Counted from the stretch's first letter, positions 15,221-24,751 are shown. The stretch is 64,000 bases of DNA from Lentisphaerota bacterium (GCA_015061575.1 SUWF01000008.1:25514-89513); one strand, 5' to 3'. Numbers and translations: made by a program. The notes: a model not told the origin generated them from the sequence alone.

Positions 15221-16318
15221 CTATTTTTTGCGCAGCGGAAAGACCAGGTTGCGGCGCAAAAAGTAATTGCCGAAAAATCCCACGATCGAGGCCAGGATCT
15301 TACCCCACAGTGGTGCATGGAGCCATTTTACCAGCGCCCAGGTCACCAGATAATCGATTCCGCCCATGATCATCAGCGTAAGCAGATACGCCGCCAGTTC
15401 ACCGGCCGTACTCCAACGGGCCTTGTGGCGGAAAAGTATGGCAATACATAAAAAGTAATTGGCCGCTGCACTGGCAGCGTAAGATATTCCAGTGGCCCAA
15501 TAAAGCGGCATCTGGCAGGTTTTGATCAATACGGCAAAGACCAGCAAGTTGACCAGGGCCGCCGTTGCTCCGATAAAGAAATAGAGCAATATTTGCATAG
15601 GCAACGGCGCATTACATGCTCCATAATGCAAGATGCAATAGAGGGCATGAACGCCATCACGCCAGCCGATTTTTTTGCCTTCTTCATACGAACGGGGATT
15701 ATAACTTACTGCACACTCATATACCCGTACTTGGGCTTCAGCGATATATGCAGTGACTTCCGGTTCAAAGCCGAAGCGGTTTTCTTTCAACTTCGGAGCG
15801 ATAGTTTGAATGACTTCCCGCCGGAAGAGCTTGTAGCAGGTTTCCATATCCGTTATATCCAGATTGGTGAACATGTTGGAGGAAAAAGTCAGGAATTTAT
15901 TCATCCAGCTGTGCCAGAAGTAGAGCACCCGGCGGGTATCTGGTTTAAGATAGCGGGAGCCGAAGACCACATCGGCCCGGTTGTCGATCAACGGTTCCAG
16001 CATGGTCAGATAATCTTGCGGATTGTATTCCATATCGGCATCCTGTACGCCGACAAAATCCCCCGTGGCTTTAATAAAACCGGTGCGCAGCGCAGCGCCT
16101 TTGCCCTGATTGACTTCGTGGGCGGCCAGAACGATTTCGGGGTGTTGTGCGGCCAACTTTGCGGCGATTTCCCGGCTGCGGTCTTTGGAACAATCGTCAA
16201 CGATAATAATTTCCAGCTGCAAATTATCGCTTTTGAGAGTCATTACCCGGTCAATGATATCGGCTAAAGTAGCTTCTTCGTTGTAGCAAGGTACGACCAG
16301 ACTGAGTTTGACTGCCAT
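15221..16318 (-). CDS. Family 2 glycosyltransferase fused to a GtrA-like membrane domain
   Basis: 365 residues. Residues 1-230 are a DPM1/GtrB-like GT2 domain: LSLVVPCYNEEATL, the nucleotide-binding IIVDDCSKDRS, and the metal-binding VQDADMEYNPQDY. Residues from about 235 hold four hydrophobic helices of the GtrA type (LLYFFIGATAALVNLLVF to FFGNYFLRRNLVF). The fusion fits transfer of a sugar from a nucleotide to polyprenyl phosphate and flipping of the product for surface glycosylation. The tiny membrane protein gene lies just upstream on the same strand. Confidence 0.88.
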   Translation of the reverse strand: MAVKLSLVVPCYNEEATLADIIDRVMTLKSDNLQLEIIIVDDCSKDRSREIAAKLAAQHPEIVLAAHEVNQGKGAALRTGFIKATGDFVGVQDADMEYNPQDYLTMLEPLIDNRADVVFGSRYLKPDTRRVLYFWHSWMNKFLTFSSNMFTNLDITDMETCYKLFRREVIQTIAPKLKENRFGFEPEVTAYIAEAQVRVYECAVSYNPRSYEEGKKIGWRDGVHALYCILHYGACNAPLPMQILLYFFIGATAALVNLLVFAVLIKTCQMPLYWATGISYAASAAANYFLCIAILFRHKARWSTAGELAAYLLTLMIMGGIDYLVTWALVKWLHAPLWGKILASIVGFFGNYFLRRNLVFPLRKK

Positions 16319-16351
16319 ATAAAAACCTTTATTTCAAATTATTAAAAAAAT

Positions 16352-16513
16352 CTATTTGCGGATAATATACAACCACAGCGAATAAGTTGCAATCAAATTA
16401 AAGTTTTTTTTGACCCAAATAAAACTGATTACGCTCAAGCAAGTTCCCGCCAATACGATCAATCGCGCGATTACCATAAAAAACAGTGTAAAATCCACTG
16501 CAAAAATTTGCAT
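16352..16513 (-). CDS. Small single-pass or two-pass membrane protein, 53 residues
   Basis: Translation of the minus strand from ATG 16513 to TAG 16352 gives a 53-residue peptide that begins MQIFAVDFTLFFMVIARLIV. A long apolar stretch runs to about residue 34, followed by KK and a second apolar stretch ending WLYIIRK. It lies 33 bases upstream of the GT2-GtrA gene on the same strand. No strong ribosome site is visible, so this is a suggestion based on composition and position. It resembles small subunits seen beside lipid-linked sugar transferases, but no family is claimed. Confidence 0.45.
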   Translation of the reverse strand: MQIFAVDFTLFFMVIARLIVLAGTCLSVISFIWVKKNFNLIATYSLWLYIIRK

Positions 16514-16536
16514 TACTTATTTATAGATGCTAAATT
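16508..16536 (+). promoter_or_regulatory. Promoter of the giant repeat protein
   Basis: TTGCAT (16508-16513), 17-base spacer, TAAATT (16531-16536), about 35 bases before the ribosome-site-like CGGGGA and the ATG at 16576. Confidence 0.5.
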
Positions 16537-16575
16537 AAATCGGCAGTAAACACAAAGATATCGGGGATTATTATT

Positions 16576-19500
16576 ATGGATAACACACAAATTGTCAATG
16601 GCGGTTTGCAATCAATAAATCAATCGGCGGACAGCCTGGAGTTTGATTTTAATTTGCCTTGGGCTCAAAACGCAGTTGTTATGGCGGGTGAAAATTATAA
16701 GGTGTATACGGGGATCGTATCCCAAAACATAAGTTTGTCCGGAACTTATGTGTGCGGCGAAAATCTGACTTTGCTTAACGGCGGCGGCTTTTATGGCTCC
16801 GGATTTTCGTTTACCCACGCTGGCGCCGACAGTGCTTATATTGACAGTATCGATTCAACAGGTGTGATCCATAACGTTTCCGGGCTGCAGACCAGAAGCG
16901 GATATGCTGCTTTTACAGTGAACGGAACCGCAAGTAATGTAATATTGCGCGGCAGCAGGTTTGACCGTGACCGTGTAATAGTCTATGCTTCAATGACTTT
17001 GCATGGGCAGTCATTTAATACCACGGTTGATTTTGGAGGTATGTTGCTGGTTGGCAGCGGCGGCACCGCCAATAGTACCACGGTAAACAGTCTTGGCAGT
17101 ATGAGTGTTTTTGCCGGCGGCATCGCCAGTAATACCACGGTCAACAATGGCGGTAATTTTTATCTGTATTCCGGCGGCACCGCTGTCGGTGGAACTGTAA
17201 AAGGTACTATTCATGTATCCAGCGGCTCTATAGCCAGCGATATTGTAGTAGATAATGGTTTGGCTTGGTTGGGCAGTGGCGGTAGTGCTGGCGGCAGTGC
17301 GGTAAATCTGCAGCTGAAAAACTATGCCCGAATCTACGGCAATAAAAATGGTAAATTATCAATTACGCATGTAGGAAGCAATGTTGCTGTTATTGGCAGT
17401 ATTGACTCTGATGGCGTGATCGGTGATATATCCGGTTTGCAAACCAGCGGATATAATGCTTTTACAGTAAGTGGCACCGCAAGTAATGTAATATTGCGCG
17501 GCAGCAGGCTTGACCGTGGAATAGCCTATGCTTCAATGACTTTGCATGGGCAGTCATTTAATACCACGGTTGATTTTGGAGGCATGTTGCTGGTTAGCAG
17601 CGGCGGCACCGCCAGTAATACCACGGTCAACAGTCTTGGCAGTATGGGTGTTTTTGCTGGCGGCACCGCCAGTAATATCACGGTCAACAATGGCGGTAAT
17701 TTTTATCTGTATTCCGGCGGAACAGCTGTTGGTGGAACTGTAAAGGGTACTATTCATGTATCCAGCGGCTCTATAGCCAGCGATATTGTAGTAGATAATG
17801 GTTTAGCTTGGTTGGGCAGCGGCGGTAGTGCTGGCGGCAGTGCGGTAAATATGCAGCTGAAAAACTATGCCCGAATCTACGGCAATAAAAATGGTAAATT
17901 ATCAATTACGCATGTAGGAAGCAACATTGCCACTATTGGCAGTATTGATTCAGATGGCGTGATCGGTGATATATCCGGTTTGCAAACCAGCGGATATAAT
18001 GTTTTTGCAGTAAGCGGCACCGCAAGCGATGTGACCATAGGAGGTTATATCAGCAGCGGGGCTTCACGAACTACCATGTCTTTGCATGGTTCAGCCATTG
18101 ATACAGTTGTTAACTCGTGTGGACTTTTAATTGTTTCCAGCGGCGGTACCGCCAATAATACCACGGTCAACAGTGTTGGCGGTATGAGTGTTTTTGCTGG
18201 CGGTACCGCCAGTAATACCTCGGTCAACAGAGGTGGAGATTTTTATTTGTATTCCGGCGGCACTGCTGTTGGTGGAACTGTAAAGGGTATTGTCTTTTTA
18301 TCCAGCGGTGCTATTGCCAGCGATATTGTATTATCTGGCGGCGTGTTGCAATTAGGCGACAATTCCGTCAATCCGGGTGGCTCGGCTACAAACCTGCAGC
18401 TGCATAACAGCGCTACAATCAGGGGGTGGAACGGCACTTCTAAAAAAATATTTATTACGCACGTTGGTGGCAGTGTTGCCACTATTGGCAGTATTGATTC
18501 AGATGGCGTGATTGGTGATATCTCCGGTTTGCAAACCAGCGGATATAATGTTTTTGCAGTAAGCGGCACCGCAAGCGATGTGACCATAGGTGGTTCTATC
18601 AGCAGCAGCAGGGCTTCACGAACTACCATGTCTTTGCATGGTTCAGCCATTGATACAGTTGTTAACTCGTATGGAGTTTTAATTGTTTCCAGCGGCGGTA
18701 CTGCCAATAATACCACGGTCAACAGTGGCGGCATTTTAGATGTTGTTGCCGGCGGAACAATCAGCAATACTGCTTTAAGTAGCGGTTACGCCAATGTTTA
18801 CAGCGGAGGACGGATCACCGGGGATTTGAACATTGCTTATGGTGGTCTGGTTTCCGCTTATGCCGGGTCGATCGTTGAGTTTGATATCAGTGATCGCACT
18901 ATGGATGATAAAGCAGTAATCAATAATTTGTCGTTGATTTCCGGTACTCCAACTTATACGATCACCGTTGCCGCTGCTCAGGCCAATGGAGTTTATCAGT
19001 TGGCGGCCGGTGCTGCCGGATTCAACGGTTCTATCACTATTGGTGATGGCGCTGAAACTTATGGAACGCTTGCGCTGGACAGCACCTTTAAGTACAACGG
19101 CAAGAGTTACACTATCAACAATACCGATGGTAATTTGACGCTGGCGGTCAGCAGTTATACCCAGTTCTTTACCGGCAACTTTAGTGGTTCGGCCGATATG
19201 CTTCTGGCCAGTAAAGACGGCAAGGTTGCGATTTATAGCAACAATGACGTTTGGGCGGAAATGACTCTGGAAGACGGTTGGAACGTTGTTGGCGTGGCGG
19301 ATTTTAATGGTGACGGTAAGGCGGATATTTTGCGCAAGCATGTTTCCGGTTTGGTCATTGGAGAAATGTCTGATGGCGCCGGTAACTTCACTCCGCAAGT
19401 CCTTAACTCCGTTGGTTCCGGTTGGGGAATTGAAGGTACTGGCGACTTTAACGGTGACGGGGTAGGGGACGTTTTGATTGCCAACCCCACTGCCGCCAGT

Positions 19501-20055
19501 GATGGCAATCCCGATTATCCCAAAGATCAGCCTCCGATCGGCCTCTTGGGCTATTGGAAGGGCGGCACTGAGTGGACTTTGATCAACGGCTATTCGCCTG
19601 AATGGAAAATGGTTGCCACTGGTGACTTCAACAACGATGGCAAAACTGATATGCTCTGGCGCAATGAATTTATCGGCGCCGGTGACTTGACTTATAATGC
19701 CTATTGCACTTGGATCGTTGACAACGCCAACGACTGGCGCATGGTCAGCGTTGCCAATCCTGACGAATGGGATTTCCTCTGCAGCGGCGACTTCAACGCC
19801 GATGGCTGCAACGACATCGCCATGATCAATGGTGATGGCGTAGTCGGCATCTGGGGAGTCAATGACGGCTACATGAACAGCTGGAGCATCCTCAGCGCCG
19901 TAACAGCTGAATGGACTCTCGCCGGAGTCGGCGACTTCAACGGCGACGGCACCGACGACATCGCCTGGTGCAACACCGAATCCGGCTTAACCGGCTACTG
20001 GCAAATTAAGGACAAAACCTTAGATTCCTGGCAAAACATAGCCACGGTAGCTTAA
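16576..20055 (+). CDS. Giant AIDA-type repeat protein with C-terminal FG-GAP/VCBS-like repeats
   Basis: 1159 residues, probably a surface or exported protein. Residues 60-800 are built of short strand-turn-strand motifs (SSGGTASNTTVNSGG and similar), the passenger type of AIDA-like adhesins, arranged in four long units of about 181 codons. From about 860 to the end there are five DFNGDGKADI-like calcium-binding motifs (VCBS/FG-GAP type), the last near DFNGDGTDDIAWC. There is no classical signal peptide (MDNTQIVNGG) and no autotransporter barrel, so secretion must use another route. Its own promoter precedes it and a very strong hairpin follows. Function in adhesion or glycan binding is inference. 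Confidence 0.8.
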   Translation: MDNTQIVNGGLQSINQSADSLEFDFNLPWAQNAVVMAGENYKVYTGIVSQNISLSGTYVCGENLTLLNGGGFYGSGFSFTHAGADSAYIDSIDSTGVIHNVSGLQTRSGYAAFTVNGTASNVILRGSRFDRDRVIVYASMTLHGQSFNTTVDFGGMLLVGSGGTANSTTVNSLGSMSVFAGGIASNTTVNNGGNFYLYSGGTAVGGTVKGTIHVSSGSIASDIVVDNGLAWLGSGGSAGGSAVNLQLKNYARIYGNKNGKLSITHVGSNVAVIGSIDSDGVIGDISGLQTSGYNAFTVSGTASNVILRGSRLDRGIAYASMTLHGQSFNTTVDFGGMLLVSSGGTASNTTVNSLGSMGVFAGGTASNITVNNGGNFYLYSGGTAVGGTVKGTIHVSSGSIASDIVVDNGLAWLGSGGSAGGSAVNMQLKNYARIYGNKNGKLSITHVGSNIATIGSIDSDGVIGDISGLQTSGYNVFAVSGTASDVTIGGYISSGASRTTMSLHGSAIDTVVNSCGLLIVSSGGTANNTTVNSVGGMSVFAGGTASNTSVNRGGDFYLYSGGTAVGGTVKGIVFLSSGAIASDIVLSGGVLQLGDNSVNPGGSATNLQLHNSATIRGWNGTSKKIFITHVGGSVATIGSIDSDGVIGDISGLQTSGYNVFAVSGTASDVTIGGSISSSRASRTTMSLHGSAIDTVVNSYGVLIVSSGGTANNTTVNSGGILDVVAGGTISNTALSSGYANVYSGGRITGDLNIAYGGLVSAYAGSIVEFDISDRTMDDKAVINNLSLISGTPTYTITVAAAQANGVYQLAAGAAGFNGSITIGDGAETYGTLALDSTFKYNGKSYTINNTDGNLTLAVSSYTQFFTGNFSGSADMLLASKDGKVAIYSNNDVWAEMTLEDGWNVVGVADFNGDGKADILRKHVSGLVIGEMSDGAGNFTPQVLNSVGSGWGIEGTGDFNGDGVGDVLIANPTAASDGNPDYPKDQPPIGLLGYWKGGTEWTLINGYSPEWKMVATGDFNNDGKTDMLWRNEFIGAGDLTYNAYCTWIVDNANDWRMVSVANPDEWDFLCSGDFNADGCNDIAMINGDGVVGIWGVNDGYMNSWSILSAVTAEWTLAGVGDFNGDGTDDIAWCNTESGLTGYWQIKDKTLDSWQNIATVA
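16849..19000 (+). repeat. Long tandem coding repeats, about 543-549 bp each
   Basis: The phrase IGSIDSDGVIGDISGLQTSG and its variants begin near 16849, 17392, 17935 and 18484, giving periods of 543, 543 and 549 bases (181-183 codons). Long stretches of units 2 and 3 are nearly identical at DNA level, which indicates recent duplication or gene conversion. Inside each unit are shorter SSGGTAxNTTVN repeats. Confidence 0.85.
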
Positions 20056-20074
20056 AACAAAGTGGGTGGGACTT

Positions 20075-20125
20075 CTTGGGGGAAAGGAAACTTTTTTTGA
20101 GGAAAAAAGTTTCCTTTCCCCCAAG
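20075..20125. terminator. 23-bp perfect hairpin after the giant repeat gene
   Basis: Bases 20075-20097 pair without mismatch with 20103-20125 around a 5-base loop. The stem contains G5-A3-GG-A3-C-T6. It is symmetric and purine-rich on the left arm, so it can act as a stem for transcripts from either side. It is much longer than an ordinary terminator stem. Confidence 0.75.
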
Positions 20126-20153
20126 CCCCCTTTCTTTCAAAAAACCTTTTCCT

Positions 20154-20192
20154 GGCCATTTTTATTTTTGCTCAGCAAAAATAAAAATGGCC
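20154..20192. repeat. 18-bp inverted repeat with GGCCATTTTTATTTTTGC arms
   Basis: Arms at 20154-20171 and 20175-20192 are perfectly complementary around a 3-base loop. It follows the first hairpin after 28 bases. A GGCCATTTTT half-like sequence also occurs after the terminator near 32138. Confidence 0.75.
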
Positions 20193-20688
20193 GATCTCGG
20201 TTTTAGAAATACTACTCGGCAAGTGGGCCGTGCCGTTCTTACCGCAGGGTCGGCCAGCCATCGGAGCAGCACGGTAAAACCCCGACTGGCTTGTCCGCCG
20301 TAGCCTCGTGCGAAGGTGGATGCCGGGCGGCGGCATCGCTTCGCCTTGTCCGCCGGAGCCTTGTGCGTAGGTGGATCGCCGCCAGTATTTTGGCGGCCGT
20401 GTAATGCCATAGTGGCTCGTCCGCTGTCGTAGTTTTTATAGGACTTATAAGTCTTATAAATAAGCGCATGTCTACAATGATAGCGGCGGCGATTTCGCCG
20501 CCGGGTCCGTTATCGTCTGTTATTGTCCGTTATTGTCCGTACTACTTGGCGCGCAAAACAGGCGTTGGCCTTACAACTGCACTCCGCCAGTAGCGAGTGC
20601 TGAGCGGTGGAACCCCGACTGGCTTGTCCGCTGTAGCCTCGTGCAGAGGTGGCTGCCGGGCAAAGCCCGGCTGAATTGACTGCCTGAG
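20193..20688. repeat. Non-coding region with a 50-bp repeat, ACGGA array and mini-hairpins
   Basis: No convincing gene. A 50-bp sequence at 20278-20327 recurs at 20611-20660 with 46 identical bases, and its core (TTGTCCGC to AGGTGG) occurs a third time at 20346-20376. Perfect hairpins lie at 20484-20503 (8-bp arms, loop ATTT) and 20655-20671 (GCCGGGC, loop AAA), with others at GATGCCG/CGGCATC near 20318 and GCCGCCA/TGGCGGC near 20378. The minus strand carries four ACGGA units at 10-base period (20505-20540). GACTTATAAGTC near 20443 is a perfect 12-bp palindrome. Open frames across it encode only repeat translations. Confidence 0.8.
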
Positions 20689-21705
20689 CTAATTTTCGGT
20701 CGGGCAGGGCAGTGGGAGTACACTTGAGCCTTCTAAAATGTTGGCGGTAAGATCCAATGTTTCCGGGCGCTGGTTGGTTTTGATCCAATTCAGCAGTTGC
20801 ATGGCGGCTAATCTGCCTTGTTCGATTCGCGGTTGGTTTACGCTGCACAACTGCGGTGAAACCAAATTGCACAATGCTGAACCATTGACGCCCATTACTG
20901 AGATGTCTTGCGGTATACGCATATTGTGCTGCGGAGCTTGGCTTGTAAATTCAGCAGCTTCCAAATCGCCGTTGAAAAATATTGCTGTAGGGAATTTTTC
21001 CGGAGTTGTTTTTTTTATATACGATAATTCTTCCCATATATGCTTGATATCGTAGGGATTGCTTTGCAGCCAAATTATGGTTTCATTGGCGTCAAAACAG
21101 TACTTTTTTTCCAGTGCAGCTAATTCATTCCAGCGGTTATTGCCTTGTATGAAACAGGCGATGCGGCGGTGATTTTTTTGCAGTAAATACTCCAGCCCGA
21201 TCCGTCCAACTTCGCCGGCCGGAACCCAAACTGCCGGGTAGTGGCCGTTGCTCATGCTTGAGCAAATGACCCATGGCATATCCGGAAAATAACTTTCTAA
21301 TTCTTCCTGCCGCTGCATTATTCCGCCGGGATTGCAGATGCCGCCGGCAATCCGCTGCTGAGAAAGCAACCGGCAGCTGGCATGGAATTCCTCGTCGGTT
21401 CGATAGGTACTCAGCAGTGCATTGTAGTGATTATCGCACAGCACTTCTTCGATGCCTTGCAGCAACTCCGGCATAAATGAATAATTTACCCCGGGCAGCA
21501 GCAACGCTATCAGTCGGCATTGTCCGCTTTTCAGTTCCCGGGCCACCGAGTTGGGCCGGTAACGAAGTTCGGCTGCGGCTTTGCGGATACGTTCCTGAGT
21601 TTCCGGACTTACTTTATGCAAGCCGGTTTCGTTCAGTACATAACTGGCCGTGCTGATGCCGACTTTGGCAAGAGCTGCTACATCTTTAAGGGTGGCCGGG
21701 CGCAT
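20689..21705 (-). CDS. LacI-family transcriptional regulator
   Basis: 338 residues. The N-terminal helix-turn-helix TLKDVAALAKVGISTASYVLNETGLHKVSPETQERI is the LacI pattern with the hinge helix NSVARELKSG. The C-terminal part is a periplasmic-binding-like sensor (LIALLLPGVNYSFMPELLQGIEE, VMGVNGSALCNLVSPQLCSVNQP). It lies 14 bases after the ilvN/ilvH-type gene on the same strand and may be co-transcribed. Its ligand is likely a sugar; no nearby target is evident. Downstream is the repeat-rich region. Confidence 0.9.
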   Translation of the reverse strand: MRPATLKDVAALAKVGISTASYVLNETGLHKVSPETQERIRKAAAELRYRPNSVARELKSGQCRLIALLLPGVNYSFMPELLQGIEEVLCDNHYNALLSTYRTDEEFHASCRLLSQQRIAGGICNPGGIMQRQEELESYFPDMPWVICSSMSNGHYPAVWVPAGEVGRIGLEYLLQKNHRRIACFIQGNNRWNELAALEKKYCFDANETIIWLQSNPYDIKHIWEELSYIKKTTPEKFPTAIFFNGDLEAAEFTSQAPQHNMRIPQDISVMGVNGSALCNLVSPQLCSVNQPRIEQGRLAAMQLLNWIKTNQRPETLDLTANILEGSSVLPLPCPTEN

Positions 21706-21719
21706 GAAATAAAGCCAAA

Positions 21720-22226
21720 TCAGTTATTGCTGACCGCTTTGGCACGGGCGATCGCCACCCGGCCGGAACGGGCCATATCAATAATGCCGATGTCCCGCAC
21801 CATATTCATGAAGTTATCGATCTGCGATGCCCGCCCGGAGATTTCCACTCCCAGTTCAGCCGGGCCGACGGTAACAAATTTGCCGTTGAAAATTTCTACC
21901 AGCTGAATGACCTGTGCCTTCTTTTCCGGAGTATCGGCTGCCAGTTTGAAGAGCGCCAGTTCCCGTTCGATAAAGTCTTCGCCGCTGAGCCGGTCTACCC
22001 GGATCACTTCGATAAGTTTATTAAGCTGTTTTTCGATCTGTTCAATGACCGCATCGTCCCCCCGGGTGACAATGATCATGCGCGATACTTCCGGATCGCT
22101 GGTGGAATTTACCGTCAGCGATGAAATATTGTAACCACGGCCGCTGAAAAGTCCGGCTATACGGGAAAGTACCCCGAATTTGTTTTCAACCCGTACTGAA
22201 AAGGTGTAGCTTTTTGTTTCGCTCAT
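21720..22226 (-). CDS. ilvN: Acetolactate synthase small (regulatory) subunit
   Basis: 168-residue ACT-domain regulatory subunit of acetohydroxyacid synthase, which makes acetolactate for branched-chain amino acids. The first ACT domain reads SVRVENKFGVLSRIAGLFSGRGYNISSLTV, the valine-binding site in homologues, followed by RMIIVTRGDD and IEKQLNKLIEVIRV. The C-terminal domain holds FNGKFVTVGPAELGVEISGRASQID. Full length for the IlvH/IlvN short form. The catalytic subunit gene is not in the window. CAGGAG lies 7 bases before ATG. The symbol ilvH is equally used. Confidence 0.92.
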   Translation of the reverse strand: MSETKSYTFSVRVENKFGVLSRIAGLFSGRGYNISSLTVNSTSDPEVSRMIIVTRGDDAVIEQIEKQLNKLIEVIRVDRLSGEDFIERELALFKLAADTPEKKAQVIQLVEIFNGKFVTVGPAELGVEISGRASQIDNFMNMVRDIGIIDMARSGRVAIARAKAVSNN

Positions 22227-22258
22227 TTTTTTACTCCTGTATCATATCCGGTCAAAGT

Positions 22259-22573
22259 TTAATCTTTGACCAGTTTGTTCAATATCTTGGCAGCCGTGGT
22301 TGAATCCAATCCGCTGACTGCTATAACTTTGCGGCGGCCGGTAAGACCGCTGGACACACTGATGCTTGTTTTGGAAACATTCAAAACTTCAGCCATAAAC
22401 TTAACCAACGCTTTATTGGCTTCGCCATCGACCGGCGGTGCGGCCAATGCCACTTTCAGCCGGTTGTCGTGCCATGCGATCAACGCATTGCGTGAAGCGC
22501 GCGGCACTACCAGACAACTGATCCGGCAGCCGCTGCCGTCAGTTGTTATGGCATTTTCCGGAACCTGACTCAT
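22259..22573 (-). CDS. DUF167/YggU-family protein
   Basis: 104 residues, full-length member of the YggU (DUF167) family of small cytoplasmic proteins of unknown function. Typical segments are ISCLVVPRASRNALIAWHDNRLKVALAAPPVDGEANKALVKFMAEVL and ISVSSGLTGRRKVIAVSG. Start at 22573 lies 4 bases after the ftsH stop; a longer open frame reading through ftsH in another phase is a shadow. The gene is probably co-transcribed with ftsH. Confidence 0.85.
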   Translation of the reverse strand: MSQVPENAITTDGSGCRISCLVVPRASRNALIAWHDNRLKVALAAPPVDGEANKALVKFMAEVLNVSKTSISVSSGLTGRRKVIAVSGLDSTTAAKILNKLVKD

Positions 22574-22577
22574 GCGA

Positions 22578-24644
22578 TCACGCCTGCGAATCGGGGTTAT
22601 CGGCCGCTGTTTCTGCCGCTTCCGCAGCTGCGGTGACAGACTCTGCGGCCTCAGAGTTATTACTGGCAGCAGAGTCGGTATTTTCAGCTGGGACATCCTG
22701 CGGTTCCGCTGCGGTCCGACCGAGCAGCACATCGACTTCCGCTGCAGAAATTGTTTCTTTTTCCAGCAGCGTTTGTGCCAGTTTTTCCAATTCATCCCGG
22801 TGTTCGTTCAAGATGGCCAACGCTCTGGCGTGAGCATCGTCAATAAGTTTTTTGACCTCAATATCGATCTCCCGGGCGGTGGCTTCGCTGGACTCATGCA
22901 CCGGAGGCGCATCAAAACGTATATGCACATGCGAGCGGAAATCGCCGTATTTGATGGGGCCGATCTTGTCGTTCATGCCGTATGCGCAGACCATCATTCG
23001 GGCCAGACGGCTGACGACTTCAATATCCTGACCGGCGCCGGTGGTTATGTCGCCAAAAATAATTTCTTCAGCGGCCCGACCGCCCAGAGTCATTGCCATT
23101 TGATCGAGCAATTCCAGCTTGCTCTTGGTGTAAACATCTTCCTTGGGGATGGAAAAGGTTGCGCCCAAATAAGCCTGGCCACGGGGCACGATCGTGATCT
23201 TGTGCAGCGGGTCAGTATGTTCGCAATGCAGTCCGACCAGCGCATGGCCGGATTCATGATAGGCCGTGAGCTTGCGTTCCCGTTCGCTGATCTTGCGGCT
23301 GCGGCGTTCCCGGCCGAAACATACCTTGTCACGGGCTTCTTCCATATCGCACTGCAGTACGCTTTCGTGGTTGTAGCGGGCGGCCAGCAGCGCGGCTTCG
23401 TTGCAGAGGTTGGCCAGATCAGCGCCGCTGAATCCGGGGGTGGATTGGGCGATGGTATCCAAATTTACTTCGCTGCTGAGCCGGATATTTTTGGCGTGGA
23501 CATCCAATATTTGGCGCCGCCCCCGGATATCGGGCAGATCCAGCACCACCTGCCGGTCAAAACGGCCGGGGCGCAGCAGCGCAGGGTCCAGCACATCGGG
23601 CCGGTTGGTGGCGGCCAACACGATCACATCGGAGCGATTTTCCAGCCCGTCCATTTCTACGAGCATGGCGTTGAGAGTCTGTTCACGTTCATCGTGACCG
23701 CCGCCCATGCCGGAAAAGCGGGAGCGCCCCACGGCGTCGATTTCATCAATAAAAATCAAACATGGCGTATTGCGCCGGGCGTGTTCAAACATATCCCGCA
23801 CCCGGCTGGCACCGACCCCGACAAACATTTCCACAAAATCGGAACCGCTGATCGAAAAGAACGGTACTTTAGCTTCGCAGGCTACTGCTTTGGCCAGCAG
23901 CGTTTTACCGGTTCCGGGCGGGCCGACCAGCAGACATCCCCGGGGAATCTTGCCGCCGAGCAGTTTGAATTTGATCGGATCTTTGAGATATTCAACGATT
24001 TCCTGAATCTCTTCTTTGGCTTCATCCGCACCGGCTACGTCAGAAAATTTTATTTTCAATTCATCAGGCATGATCATTCTGGCCCGGGATTTGCCGAACT
24101 GCACGGCGTTGCGGTTGGCCATTTTGATCTGCCGGGAAAAGAGTATGTATATGATTATACCAATGATCAACACCGGCAGCACCATTGCCAGCAGCGAGGT
24201 GAACCAGTTATCTTTGGGCTGGATCTTGATTTGAGTTTGCGAGAGCAAATCGGCTATCTTATCGCTTTCCAAAACCCGGGTCTGGAATTTGCCGGTGGTG
24301 GGCGGATTGGGGTTTTTGAGCTTGGCGGCTTCGATTTCAGCCGGCGAGAGTTTGTATTCGCCTTCGATATAAAGCATACCGCCTTCTTCCGGCACTACGG
24401 TTGCGCTGGTGATATTGCTGCTGGCACACCGCCGTTCAAATTCACTTTGAGTCCACTGTTTGACCGGAGTACTTTCAGAACCTTTCCAGAAGTACATTAC
24501 CGCAAAAAATATGATCAAAAGCCCCCAGAAAATCAATGATCCGGGGATCCGCACCACCCGGCCGGGGCCCGGCATATTGGGTTTATTGTCACGTTTTTCA
24601 GCCGGAGGCGGGGTGGCTCCGTTCTTTTTTCCTTCTTCACTCAT
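22578..24644 (-). CDS. ftsH: ATP-dependent zinc metalloprotease FtsH
   Basis: 688-residue membrane AAA+ protease that degrades unstable membrane and cytoplasmic proteins. TM helix 1 is at about 36-52 and TM2 at 150-169, with the periplasmic domain between them. Walker A GPPGTGKT is at 241-248, Walker B LIFIDE at about 296-301, the pore loop [12 protein letters not shown] at 273-284, and the HESGH zinc site at 463-467. The N-terminus has a charged, proline-rich extension and the C-terminus an A/E-rich tail. Overall length is normal. CAGGAG precedes the start. First of a cluster with yggU- and ilvN-type genes. Confidence 0.97.
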   Translation of the reverse strand: MSEEGKKNGATPPPAEKRDNKPNMPGPGRVVRIPGSLIFWGLLIIFFAVMYFWKGSESTPVKQWTQSEFERRCASSNITSATVVPEEGGMLYIEGEYKLSPAEIEAAKLKNPNPPTTGKFQTRVLESDKIADLLSQTQIKIQPKDNWFTSLLAMVLPVLIIGIIIYILFSRQIKMANRNAVQFGKSRARMIMPDELKIKFSDVAGADEAKEEIQEIVEYLKDPIKFKLLGGKIPRGCLLVGPPGTGKTLLAKAVACEAKVPFFSISGSDFVEMFVGVGASRVRDMFEHARRNTPCLIFIDEIDAVGRSRFSGMGGGHDEREQTLNAMLVEMDGLENRSDVIVLAATNRPDVLDPALLRPGRFDRQVVLDLPDIRGRRQILDVHAKNIRLSSEVNLDTIAQSTPGFSGADLANLCNEAALLAARYNHESVLQCDMEEARDKVCFGRERRSRKISERERKLTAYHESGHALVGLHCEHTDPLHKITIVPRGQAYLGATFSIPKEDVYTKSKLELLDQMAMTLGGRAAEEIIFGDITTGAGQDIEVVSRLARMMVCAYGMNDKIGPIKYGDFRSHVHIRFDAPPVHESSEATAREIDIEVKKLIDDAHARALAILNEHRDELEKLAQTLLEKETISAAEVDVLLGRTAAEPQDVPAENTDSAASNNSEAAESVTAAAEAAETAADNPDSQA

Positions 24645-24751
24645 AAAATAAATTATTCTCCTGCAATACTATGCGATTTTTCTACTGTTTGCTCAAATTG
24701 TTGTTTTGAGTCTGGTTTGTGCGTCAACATGCGCACTTGTTTATATCAAAA

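Noticed and set aside
16576..20055. Autotransporter of type V secretion
   Set aside because: AIDA-like passenger repeats are present, but there is neither a signal peptide nor a C-terminal barrel.
20162..20872. Overlapping short minus-strand frames over the repeat region and into lacI
   Set aside because: They translate the repeat units themselves and run out of phase into lacI.
22572..24539. 655-codon open frame antisense to ftsH
   Set aside because: It mirrors ftsH in the opposite strand and arises from its codon usage. ftsH has all catalytic motifs; the antisense frame shows no domain, ribosome site or promoter.
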